Shown: positions 1 through 7,472 of the stretch, in pieces
Layout: each line of letters opens with the position of its first letter
Numbering within the stretch: position 1 is the stretch's first letter
Origin: Paracoccus sp. MA
GTDB taxonomy: Bacteria; Pseudomonadota; Alphaproteobacteria; Rhodobacterales; Rhodobacteraceae
Reading direction: 5' to 3'
DNA: 64,000 nt
Assembly (NCBI RefSeq): GCF_020990385.1
Contig: NZ_CP087598.1
Location: forward strand, 788,001-852,000
The notes under the pieces: model-generated
The model's input: only the letters and a program-made list of their open reading frames with translations
Databases searched by the model: none
What the model was told of the DNA's origin: nothing
Translations under genes and position numbers: made by a program

Positions 1-213
1 CCGCATGTGCCAGCCGCCATCACTTCCCTTGGCCCATCGGGTCTTGACTTGAAAGGCGCATAGCTGGGTGCCTTCCACCGATGTGACAACGATATCAAAG
101 TTTGGGACGCCTTGTGGAGCCAGAGCGGCAATGTAGCCCCGTGATAGAAGCCGCGACATGACCAGGTGCTCACCCGCGGCTCCGGTCACTGTTGTGGCGT
201 CTATCGCGTTCAT
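1..213 (-). CDS. PD-(D/E)XK nuclease-like protein, N-terminal part (cut by window edge)
   Basis: The first 71 codons are visible and the rest lies outside the window. The residues fit the PD-(D/E)XK nuclease fold: an early Gly-Glu (GAAGE, E15) on the first helix, an Asp in NFDIVV (D40) and a FQVKT strand (Q55-x-K57), with Gln replacing the usual Glu/Asp of the (D/E)XK element. The start ATG shares one base with the cobS stop codon (TGATG), so translation is probably coupled. The DNA looks less GC-rich than cobS, which hints at an acquired gene inside a cobalamin operon. It could be a single-domain nuclease of defence or repair type or a degenerate, non-catalytic fold; the missing C-terminus prevents a better call. 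Confidence 0.55.
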   Translation of the reverse strand, partial: MNAIDATTVTGAAGEHLVMSRLLSRGYIAALAPQGVPNFDIVVTSVEGTQLCAFQVKTRWAKGSDGGWHMR

Positions 214-1187
214 CACCCCGCCTTGACCGCCGCGCTTTCCGGCAGTTCCTCGTCGAAGAGCCGCTGATAGAACTCGGCCACCGTCTGCCGCTCCAGTTCG
301 TCGCATTTGTTCAGGAAGGTCAGGCGGAAGGCGTAGCCCACGTTGTCGCCGAAGATGCGGGCGTTCTGCGCCCAGGCAATCACCGTGCGCGGGCTCATCA
401 CCGTGGACAGGTCGCCCTGCATGAAGGCGGTCCGCGTCAGGTCGGCCAGCGTCACCATCTGGCTGATGATCTTGCGACCCTTTTCCGTGTTGTAGGTCGG
501 GTTCTTGGCCAGCACGATGGCGGCCTCGGCGTCGTGGCTCAGGTAGTTCAGCGTCGAGACCAGCGACCAGCGGTCCATCTGGCCCTGGTTGATCTGCTGC
601 GTGCCGTGGTAAAGCCCGGTCGTGTCGCCCAGGCCGACGGTGTTCGCCGTCGCGAACAGGCGGAAATAGGGATTCGGCGTGATGACCTCGTTCTGGTCCA
701 GCAGCGTCAGCTTGCCGTCGGCCTCCAGCACGCGCTGGATCACGAACATCACGTCGGCGCGGCCGGCGTCGTATTCGTCGAAGACGATGGCGGTCGGGTT
801 GCGCAGCGCCCAGGGCAGGATGCCCTCGTGGAAGACCGTGACCTGCTTGCCCTCGACCAGCTTGATCGCGTCCTTGCCGATCAGGTCGATGCGGCTGACG
901 TGGCTGTCCAGGTTCACCCGCACACAGGGCCAGTTCAGCCGCGCCGCCACCTGCTCGATATGGGTGGATTTGCCGGTGCCGTGATAGCCCTGGATCATCA
1001 CCCGGCGGTTGTAGGCAAAGCCCGCCAGGATCGCCAGCGTGGTGTCGGGGTCGAACTTGTAGGTCGGATCGATGTCCGGCACCCGGTCGGACCGCTCGGC
1101 AAAGCCCTTGACCTTCATGTCGCTGTCGAGGCCGAAGACCTCGCGCAGGTCGATTTCCTCGGTCGGTTTCGCGTTCTGATCCAGCAT
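213..1187 (-). CDS. cobS: Aerobic cobaltochelatase subunit CobS
   Basis: This is the AAA+ ATPase subunit of the CobNST cobaltochelatase, which inserts Co2+ into hydrogenobyrinic acid a,c-diamide in aerobic cobalamin synthesis in the cytoplasm. The 324-residue protein has the usual CobS length. A Walker A element lies at residues 67-75 (GYHGTGKST) and a Walker B with VFDEYD at 135-140. The open frame runs on upstream, but the conserved N-terminus [13 protein letters not shown] and an AAAGGG-like ribosome site a few bases upstream place the start at 1187. The downstream gene overlaps its stop by one base. CobT, the usual partner, would be expected beyond the window edge. Confidence 0.95.
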   Translation of the reverse strand: MLDQNAKPTEEIDLREVFGLDSDMKVKGFAERSDRVPDIDPTYKFDPDTTLAILAGFAYNRRVMIQGYHGTGKSTHIEQVAARLNWPCVRVNLDSHVSRIDLIGKDAIKLVEGKQVTVFHEGILPWALRNPTAIVFDEYDAGRADVMFVIQRVLEADGKLTLLDQNEVITPNPYFRLFATANTVGLGDTTGLYHGTQQINQGQMDRWSLVSTLNYLSHDAEAAIVLAKNPTYNTEKGRKIISQMVTLADLTRTAFMQGDLSTVMSPRTVIAWAQNARIFGDNVGYAFRLTFLNKCDELERQTVAEFYQRLFDEELPESAAVKAG

Positions 1188-1343
1188 GGGGCGGCCCTTT
1201 CGATTGTTCCATGCTTGATGAATGATTCCCCGCGCAGGTGCAAGCCGGGCGGGGCGCGGGAACCATTGCCGCGGCTGCGAATTGCGCATGGGTGCGCCGC
1301 CGCCTAGAGTGCCGCGCGGAAACCTGGGACAGGACGGATTGGC

Positions 1344-2312
1344 ATGAGCGGATTGCTGGCGCTCTTGGACGACGTGGCGGGGATCGCCAAGATCGCGGCG
1401 GCTTCGGTCGACGATGTGGCCGGGCAGGCGGTCAAGGCCGGCGCCAAGGCGGCGGGCGCCGTGATCGACGACGCCGCGGTGACGCCGAAATACGTGCACG
1501 GCTTTTCCGCCGCGCGCGAGGTGCCGATCGTGATGAAGATCGCCCGCGGCTCGCTTTTCAACAAGCTGGTGATCCTGCTGCCCATCGCGCTGATCCTGTC
1601 GGCCTTTGCGCCCTGGGCGATCACGCCCCTGTTGATGCTGGGCGGCTCCTACCTGTGCTTCGAGGGGGCCGAGAAGGTCCTGCATGCGCTCAGCCACCAG
1701 CAGGTCAACGAGCCGCATCTGACCGTCACCGAGGAAGGCGCCGCCGGGCTGGAAGAGGAGCGGGTGCGCGGCGCGATCAAGACCGACTTCATCCTCTCGG
1801 CCGAGATCATGACCATCGCGCTGGCCGCGATCCCGAACGGTGACGCGATCTGGATGAAGGCGCTGATCCTGGCCGTGGTGGCGGTGGGCATCACCGTCGC
1901 GGTCTACGGCTTCGTGGCGCTCATCGTGAAGGCCGACGATTTCGGCCTGCACCTGCACGAGCGCGGCGGCCCCGGCGCGGCGCTGGGGCGCGGCATCGTG
2001 CATGTCATGCCGGGCTTCATGAAGGTGCTGACCGTGGTCGGCACCGCGGCGATGATCTGGGTCGGCGGCCAGATCGTCATCCACGGGTTGCACGTGCTGG
2101 GCCAGCACCAGCCCTATGAATGGATCCACCACATGGCCGAGGCCGCCGCCCGGGCCCTGCCCGCCGCGCCCGGCTTCGCCGCCTGGGCCACCACCGCCTT
2201 CTTCGACGGCATCTTCGGGCTGGTCTGGGGCATGATGCTGATTCCGGTGGCGCATTACGCCGTCACCCCCGCCATCGAGGCGATGAAGGGCGCGGTGGGC
2301 GCAAAGTCCTGA
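1344..2312 (+). CDS. DUF808 (YedI-like) inner-membrane protein
   Basis: This 322-residue protein matches the DUF808/YedI family of inner-membrane proteins, whose function is unknown. The N-terminus is amphipathic and Ala/Asp-rich ([16 protein letters not shown], then repeated [16 protein letters not shown] segments). Hydrophobic segments follow at about 75-105, 150-165, 175-200, 225-245 and 280-300. It is transcribed divergently from cobS; the 156-base gap must contain both promoters. Its job cannot be deduced from context. Confidence 0.8.
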   Translation: MSGLLALLDDVAGIAKIAAASVDDVAGQAVKAGAKAAGAVIDDAAVTPKYVHGFSAAREVPIVMKIARGSLFNKLVILLPIALILSAFAPWAITPLLMLGGSYLCFEGAEKVLHALSHQQVNEPHLTVTEEGAAGLEEERVRGAIKTDFILSAEIMTIALAAIPNGDAIWMKALILAVVAVGITVAVYGFVALIVKADDFGLHLHERGGPGAALGRGIVHVMPGFMKVLTVVGTAAMIWVGGQIVIHGLHVLGQHQPYEWIHHMAEAAARALPAAPGFAAWATTAFFDGIFGLVWGMMLIPVAHYAVTPAIEAMKGAVGAKS

Positions 2313-2378
2313 CCGCGGCTTGCCCTTGGCCGGCTGCCGCGACTATCAACTGCCATACCAATGCCGCAGGAGATGTCC

Positions 2379-3758
2379 ATGCCGATTCCCGCCCCGGCCC
2401 TCGACGCGCTTTGTGCGCTTCTGGGCGCGCGCCTGTCCACCAGCGGCGCCGACCGCGACCTGCACGCCCAGTCCGAGACCTTCCACCGCGCCCCGCCGCC
2501 CGATGCCGTGGCCTGGCCGGTCTCGACCGAGGAGGTCTCGCGCATCGCCGCCATCTGCCACGATCATCGCGTGCCGATGATCGGCTGGGGCACCGGCACC
2601 TCGCTTGAAGGGCAGGCGCTGGCGCCGCAGGGCGGGCTGGTCATCGACCTGTCGAAGATGGACCGGGTGCTGGAGATCCGGGCCGAGGACATGCAGGTCA
2701 GCGTCCAGCCCGGCTGCACGCGCGAGGCGCTGAATACCGAATTGCGCGCCACCGGCCTGTTCTTCCCGGTCGATCCCGGCGCCAACGCCTCGCTGGGCGG
2801 CATGGCGGCGACGCGGGCCTCGGGCACCACGGCGGTGCGCTACGGCACCATGCGCGACAATGTGCTGGCCTTGGAGGTGGTGCTGGCCGACGGGCGGGTG
2901 ATCCGCACCGGCACGCGGGCGGCGAAATCCAGCGCCGGCTATGACCTGACCGGGCTTTTCGTCGGCTCCGAGGGCACGCTCGGCATCATCACCGAGCTGA
3001 CCCTGAAGCTGCACGGCCAGCCCGAGGAGGTCGCCTCGGCGGTCTGCGGCTTTCCGACGCTGGAACAGGCGGTGGAATGCGTCACCGCGACGATCCAGTC
3101 GGGCATCCCCATGGCGCGGATCGAGTTCATCGACGCCGACGTGGTGCGCGCGTTCAACCGCGCCTCGGGCACGCAGATGCACGAGGGCCCGCATCTGATG
3201 GTCGAGTTCCACGGCGCCCCTGCCTCGGTCAAGGGCGATGCCGAGGCCTTCGGCGCGCTGGCGGGCGAGTTCGGCGGCACCGGCTTCGACTGGGCGACCA
3301 CGCCCGAGGCCCGCGCCGCGCTGTGGAAGATGCGCCACAACGCCTATCGCTCCTGCCTGGCCTTGCGGCCGGGGGCGACGGCGGTGGTGACGGATGTCTG
3401 CGTGCCCATGTCGCACCTGCCCGCCGCGGTGGCCGCGGCAGCCGAGGACATCCGCGCCGAGGGCCTGCTGGGCCCCATCGTCGGCCATGTCGGCGACGGC
3501 AACTTCCACGCCCAGATCCTGGTGATGCCCGGCGACGAGGCCGAGCTGGCCGCCGCCAAGCGCGTGGCGCTGCGCATGGCCGAGCGCGCCATCGCGGTGG
3601 GCGGCACCATCACCGGCGAGCATGGCGTGGGCATCGGCAAGAAGCCCCTGATGCCCGCCCAGCACGGCGCGGCCATCGGCGTGATGGCGGCGATCAAGCG
3701 GGCGCTGGATCCGCAGGGCATCATGAACCCGGGCAAGCTGGTGCCGGGGGTGGATTGA
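2379..3758 (+). CDS. FAD-linked oxidase, D-lactate dehydrogenase (cytochrome) type
   Basis: The 459-residue protein is a VAO/PCMH-family flavoprotein: an N-terminal FAD-binding_4 domain (about 40-215, with IGWGTGTSLEGQ and DPGANASLGG flavin-contact motifs) and an FAD-oxidase C-terminal domain (about 220-455, with GHVGDGNFH and GEHGVGIGKK). Such enzymes oxidise D-lactate or related 2-hydroxy acids and pass electrons to cytochrome c or quinone. Three in-frame ATGs occur at 2361, 2373 and 2379. Only 2379 has a well-spaced AGGAG (2368-2372, six bases upstream), so it was chosen. A glycolate-oxidase GlcD-like role is the main alternative, but no glcE or glcF lies nearby. Confidence 0.85.
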   Translation: MPIPAPALDALCALLGARLSTSGADRDLHAQSETFHRAPPPDAVAWPVSTEEVSRIAAICHDHRVPMIGWGTGTSLEGQALAPQGGLVIDLSKMDRVLEIRAEDMQVSVQPGCTREALNTELRATGLFFPVDPGANASLGGMAATRASGTTAVRYGTMRDNVLALEVVLADGRVIRTGTRAAKSSAGYDLTGLFVGSEGTLGIITELTLKLHGQPEEVASAVCGFPTLEQAVECVTATIQSGIPMARIEFIDADVVRAFNRASGTQMHEGPHLMVEFHGAPASVKGDAEAFGALAGEFGGTGFDWATTPEARAALWKMRHNAYRSCLALRPGATAVVTDVCVPMSHLPAAVAAAAEDIRAEGLLGPIVGHVGDGNFHAQILVMPGDEAELAAAKRVALRMAERAIAVGGTITGEHGVGIGKKPLMPAQHGAAIGVMAAIKRALDPQGIMNPGKLVPGVD

Positions 3759-3921
3759 GGCCGCCGCGCCCTCTCGCGAAACGAAACCGCGATGCGGCTA
3801 GCGCATCCAGCCGGGCGGCCGCCTGCTTGCAGCGCCGGCCAGCCCCAAGGGCGCCGGCCGATCTCGTGCCGCGGCTGGGCCATCCGCCCTGCCGTGCGCT
3901 GCATTGGCCCATGGCCTGCAC

Positions 3922-4794
3922 TCAGCCAAAGATGAAATCGCCCGCGTCCAGCGCGGCCGAGTTGACGCCCACCAGCAGGATCGAGCCCCCGCTCGCCAGA
4001 TCGATCCGGCAATCCGCGCCAATGTCGGTGAGCACCAGATCGCCAAACCCCGCGCCGCCGGCGCCGGTAAACCGAATCTTGTCGCTGCCGTCGGTGTAAT
4101 CTTGAATTCGGTCGCTGCCCTCGTTGGCATTATATTTGAAAAGGAACGTGTCGTTGCCGGTGTATCCCGTCAAGACGTCATTGCCGGCATCACCTGACAA
4201 GGTATCGTCTCCGGCCATGCCAAGCAGATAATCATTCCCGGCCATGCCGTTGATCTGATCGTTTCCGCCGCCGCCGATAATCGTGTCGGAATATGAAACA
4301 AAATCAAATCCATTGATTGTATCATTCCCCGAACTGCCCCAGATTTGCACGAACGAACTTACCGATGAGGAATACTTCTGAATTGTCGAGACGTCGATCA
4401 GCCCGCTGCCCTCGATGATCAGATTCTTGCTTGACGTATTCTGCAATTCTTCCACGTATGAAACTTTTCCAAGTCTTATGACGCAGGTCGTTCCACTGCT
4501 CGTGGTGGTCGTTGCACTGATTACATCCCATCCGGCGCCTCCGTCAATGACGTCGCCCGCGGATGTGGAATAATCGCTCGCATCCGTTACCCTTATGATG
4601 TCATCTCCTGCGTCGCCGTAAATCGTGTCCCGACCATTGCCACCTGCGATCCAGTCGTTGCCGCTCCCGCCCATGATAAGATCGGCACCGTCCAGCCCAT
4701 ATATTGTGTCGTTTCCATCGCCGCCGAAAATATAATCATTGCTCCCGCTGCCGGTGATGCTGTCGTTTCCGCTTGTTCCGTAAAAATTTGCCAT
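3922..4794 (-). CDS. RTX (hemolysin-type Ca2+-binding repeat) secreted protein
   Basis: The 290-residue protein is built almost entirely of GGxGxDxUx nonapeptide repeats in two blocks (about 5-70 and 155-215). Between them lies a Ser/Thr-rich segment, and the C-terminus has the ...DRIQDYTDGSDKIRF... and DAGDFIFG signature typical of type I secretion substrates. Such repeats bind Ca2+ and fold as a parallel beta-roll outside the cell. There is no N-terminal signal peptide, as expected for type I export, and no enzymatic domain. No HlyB/HlyD/TolC genes are present here. The start at MANFYGTSGND has GGAG six bases upstream, better than the upstream ATG at 4809. Base composition is clearly less GC-rich than the neighbours. 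Confidence 0.85.
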   Translation of the reverse strand: MANFYGTSGNDSITGSGSNDYIFGGDGNDTIYGLDGADLIMGGSGNDWIAGGNGRDTIYGDAGDDIIRVTDASDYSTSAGDVIDGGAGWDVISATTTTSSGTTCVIRLGKVSYVEELQNTSSKNLIIEGSGLIDVSTIQKYSSSVSSFVQIWGSSGNDTINGFDFVSYSDTIIGGGGNDQINGMAGNDYLLGMAGDDTLSGDAGNDVLTGYTGNDTFLFKYNANEGSDRIQDYTDGSDKIRFTGAGGAGFGDLVLTDIGADCRIDLASGGSILLVGVNSAALDAGDFIFG

Positions 4795-4835
4795 ACTGAT
4801 CTCCCGCATTCGGTAAAAATATAAACAACTTTAGA

Positions 4836-4863
4836 TTGCTCACCGATAGAGCTTAGCTACGAT
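4836..4863 (+). promoter_or_regulatory. Candidate sigma70-type promoter for the split unknown gene
   Basis: TTGCTC (4836-4841) is separated by 16 bases from TACGAT (4858-4863), about 40 bases upstream of the ATG at 4905. It lies in the AT-rich gap between the divergent RTX gene and the 4905 gene. The match is moderate and was judged by eye only. Confidence 0.3.
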
Positions 4864-4904
4864 ACAAGAGAGAGCAACGTCTAAAATTGAACGGAATCGT
4901 TTTC

Positions 4905-5507
4905 ATGCAACTTTCGTCGGCCAACATAGCCCTGTCTGTTTTGAAATTAAGTGCCGCGATCTCTGGACCTGTGGTGCAGAGTGCTGTTGCCGTTGAGCCA
5001 TCATCGGCGTGCGAGACGTCATCTATCGAGGAAGCGGGCCATGCTGGCGACAGGTATGTGTCCGCCTATGACATGCCGGATGACGACACGATGGCATTTT
5101 GCAAGGCATCGCGCGAGGCTTACCAGGCGATCCGGGACGGGTCAAAAAGCCCGTTCGACAGCGAGATTGCCGATCTCGTGGGTTCGCGAAGGTTGTGGCA
5201 GAGCCAAAACACGGACGCGCGTATACAGTTCGAGGGCGATTTCGTGGCTTCCGAGGGCGTAGCTGCGGGCACCCAGGCGCCGCAGCGCGATGCGGATTTC
5301 CCGTCGCGGCGTGATGCCATGGCCAATGCCTATCATTTCGCGAGCGCGTTGGTGGAAAACGTGAAATACGTCGTCTCGGACACGCGCGAGATCGCCTCCG
5401 ATCCCGACAAGTATCTGACGCCTCCGGCCAGCTTTACGGTGCGGGCCCGGGGGGCGGAACCGCCGGCGGCGACTGGCAGGTCGCCATGGCGAAGGGCACA
5501 GACATGA
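4905..5507 (+). CDS. Unknown protein, upstream part of a probably frameshifted gene
   Basis: No family is recognised. The reading frame encodes about 200 residues from the ATG at 4905 (a TTG at 4887 is also in frame). The N-terminus is moderately hydrophobic (MQLSSANIALSVLKLSAAISG) and could be a weak export or anchor signal. The last 18 or so residues (RARGAEPPAATGRSPWRRAQT) are unlike the rest. Adding one base in the G6 run at 5449-5454 makes the frame continue as RARGGGTAGGDWQVAMAKG into the next open frame, so the true product is probably one protein of about 315 residues ending at 5851. Base composition rises from AT-rich at the 5' end to GC-rich further on. It is divergent from the RTX gene. 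Confidence 0.5.
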   Translation: MQLSSANIALSVLKLSAAISGPVVQSAVAVEPSSACETSSIEEAGHAGDRYVSAYDMPDDDTMAFCKASREAYQAIRDGSKSPFDSEIADLVGSRRLWQSQNTDARIQFEGDFVASEGVAAGTQAPQRDADFPSRRDAMANAYHFASALVENVKYVVSDTREIASDPDKYLTPPASFTVRARGAEPPAATGRSPWRRAQT

Positions 5508-5851
5508 TGTCGTTCTACCGCGACAGGATGGAAAGCATGGCCGCCTCGCTGGCGAACCTGTTCAGCTTCGATTCGACCAGCGTGACCGTTCCGGCCTATG
5601 ACGGCGGCTTCCAGGGCTTCAGCATCACCCACGGCACGCTGGGCAAGATCATGGACGTGGCCCGGGACGGGTCGATCACGCTTTACGACGCCGAGGGCAC
5701 GGCCTATTCGGCCGAGGAATATAATGTGGCCAATATCGACGGCGGCATCCCGCAACTGCACAACGACCTGATCAGGCAGGCCGACGACCGTGCCGCACTT
5801 GCCAGCCGCGGTCTCCGCAGCGAGGTATCGGGCGGGATCGTGCGCCTTTGA
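5486..5851 (+). CDS. Unknown protein, downstream part of the same probably frameshifted gene
   Basis: This open frame encodes 121 residues from an ATG at 5486 (MAKGTDMMSFYRDRMES). No known domain is recognised. The frame is open upstream of that ATG through GGGTAGGDWQVA to the G6 run at 5449-5454, where it meets the 4905 gene. That supports one gene interrupted by a single-base slip, by sequencing error, or by slippage or frameshifting in vivo. If it is independent, the only ribosome site is a weak AGG five bases upstream. The product is acidic and soluble, with no signal peptide and no membrane segment. Confidence 0.45.
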   Translation: MAKGTDMMSFYRDRMESMAASLANLFSFDSTSVTVPAYDGGFQGFSITHGTLGKIMDVARDGSITLYDAEGTAYSAEEYNVANIDGGIPQLHNDLIRQADDRAALASRGLRSEVSGGIVRL

Positions 5852-5882
5852 CAGCCGCCTCCGCCGCCGCCGCTGACAAACT

Positions 5883-5907
5883 CGTGACTGTCACGCCATC
5901 GTGACAG
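5883..5907. repeat. Nested CGTGAC palindromes upstream of the GH25 gene
   Basis: Three CGTGAC half-sites occur as direct (5883-5888), inverted (5890-5895, GTCACG) and direct (5900-5905). They create a 13-bp palindrome (5883-5895) and a 20-bp perfect inverted repeat with a 4-base centre (5888-5907). The site lies about 90 bases upstream of the GH25 start and after the stop at 5851. It could be an operator for a dimeric regulator or a hairpin in the RNA; there is no T-run to support a terminator. Confidence 0.5.
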
Positions 5908-5994
5908 AGCCCTGCGCCTTTGCGATAAGGGCGGGAAGCGCCGAACACAGGCGCCAGGGCAGAGCGTCGGAACGGCGCGGGGCAGAGGGCAGAC

Positions 5995-6780
5995 ATGAAA
6001 CTTCTGGGCAAGATCTTGACGGTGCTGGCGCTGGTCGCGCTGGCCGCCTGCGCGCGCGGGCCATCCAGCGGGCCGGCGGTGATGGCGGGGCAGGGACGGG
6101 GGCCGCAATTCGGCGACAGCGCGCCGCATCCCTGGGTCGGCGGCCATCCCTATGATCACCTGGTCCACGGCATCGATGTCTCGCGCTGGCAGGGCGACAT
6201 CGACTGGCACCGGGTGCGCAATGCCGGCATCAGCTTTGCCTTCATCAAGGCGACCGAGGGCGGCGACCACGCCGATCCGAACTTCCGCCGCTACTGGTAC
6301 GAGGCGGGACAGGCCCGCATCCCGCGCGGCGCCTATCATTACTTCTATTTCTGCCGCTCGGGGGCGCAGCAGGCCGCCTGGTTCATCGCCAACGTGCCCA
6401 AGGAGCGCGGCGCCATGCCGCCGGTGCTGGACCTGGAATGGACCGCCTCCAAGACCTGCCCGCATCGCCCGCCCAGCCACGAGGTGCTGCGCGAGGCCAG
6501 GATCTTCAAGGACATCCTGCACCGGCACTATGGCCAGCGGCCGATCATCTACACCACGGTGGACTTCTACCGCGACAACAACCTCGGCTCCTGGCCCGAG
6601 GAGTTCTGGCTGCGCTCGGTTGCCGGCCATCCGCGCATCGTCTATCCTGGCCAGCCCTACAGTTTCTGGCAATATACCGGGACCGGAATCGTGCCGGGAA
6701 TCAGGGGGAACGTGGACCTGAACGTGTTTGCGGGCTCGCCCGCCCAGTGGCGGATATGGCTGAACCGACGGCTGCAATAG
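5995..6780 (+). CDS. GH25 family lysozyme-like lipoprotein
   Basis: The 261-residue protein begins with a lipoprotein signal (LAAC lipobox, lipidated Cys19) and continues with a glycoside hydrolase family 25 (Chalaropsis-type muramidase) domain from about residue 57 to the end. Catalytic-site motifs are visible: GIDVSRWQG with D61 and PPVLDLEW with D146/E148. GH25 enzymes cleave the MurNAc-GlcNAc bond of peptidoglycan, here from a membrane-anchored position in the periplasm. The next gene starts inside its last 25 bases. An unusual palindrome lies upstream. Confidence 0.9.
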   Translation: MKLLGKILTVLALVALAACARGPSSGPAVMAGQGRGPQFGDSAPHPWVGGHPYDHLVHGIDVSRWQGDIDWHRVRNAGISFAFIKATEGGDHADPNFRRYWYEAGQARIPRGAYHYFYFCRSGAQQAAWFIANVPKERGAMPPVLDLEWTASKTCPHRPPSHEVLREARIFKDILHRHYGQRPIIYTTVDFYRDNNLGSWPEEFWLRSVAGHPRIVYPGQPYSFWQYTGTGIVPGIRGNVDLNVFAGSPAQWRIWLNRRLQ

Positions 6781-7412
6781 AGCGCGGCCTGCTCTGGGCC
6801 GAATTCGCGGCGCTCTATCTGGGGGCGCCGCTGGTCATCGCGCTGTTCCTGCCGGGCCACCTGCTGTTCGAGGCGCTGGCGGTCTTCAGCCTTGCCGGGC
6901 TGGGCCTGTTGTGGCGCACCGGCGGCTTTCACTGGCACAGCCTGGTGCGCGGCTGGAGCCGGCTTCCCTGGAACGAGGTCCTGGCCATCGCCACGGCCAC
7001 CCTGCTGGCGGGGCTGGCGATCCTGTGGTTCAGCAGCCCCAATTCGATCTTCCAGATCGTGCGCAACCGGCCAGAATTCCTGCTGGTGATCTGGGTCTTC
7101 TACCCCGTTCTCTCGGCCCTGCCGCAAGAGCTGATCTTCCGCCCGCTGTTCTTCCACCGCTATGCCGTGTTGCTGCCGGCGGGACAGGGGGCGATCGCGC
7201 TGAACGCGGCGGTGTTTTCCTTCGCGCATCTGATGTATTGGTCCTGGGTGGTCGCGGCCCTGACCTTCGTCGGCGGCTGGGTCTTTGCCCGCGCCTATCT
7301 GGAGCGGGGCTTCCCCTCGGCCTGGGTCTTGCATGCGGTGGCGGGCAACGTGCTTTTCGCGGTGGGGATGGGGGTCTATTTCTACACCGGCAACGTGGTG
7401 CGGCCGTTCTGA
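6756..7412 (+). CDS. CPBP-family intramembrane metalloprotease-like protein
   Basis: The 218-residue protein has several membrane segments and the three CPBP/Abi (Rce1-like) motifs: QELIFR at 124-129, FSFAH with H158, and HAVAGN with H193/N198. Family members normally carry EExxxR in motif 1; here the first Glu is Gln, so catalytic ability is uncertain. The ATG at 6756 lies inside the GH25 gene (25-base overlap) and begins at the right place for the first membrane helix, so the two genes are probably co-translated. A role in envelope protein processing is an inference from the family only. Confidence 0.75.
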   Translation: MAEPTAAIERGLLWAEFAALYLGAPLVIALFLPGHLLFEALAVFSLAGLGLLWRTGGFHWHSLVRGWSRLPWNEVLAIATATLLAGLAILWFSSPNSIFQIVRNRPEFLLVIWVFYPVLSALPQELIFRPLFFHRYAVLLPAGQGAIALNAAVFSFAHLMYWSWVVAALTFVGGWVFARAYLERGFPSAWVLHAVAGNVLFAVGMGVYFYTGNVVRPF

Positions 7413-7472
7413 TTGCTTGACTTCCCCCGCGCGGCGCGGTTCATGCGTGGCCGATACGCAAGGGGAAAAACG

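Noticed and set aside
192..1307. Plus-strand open frame antisense to cobS
   Set aside because: It mirrors the CobS coding sequence and has no family resemblance or ribosome site.
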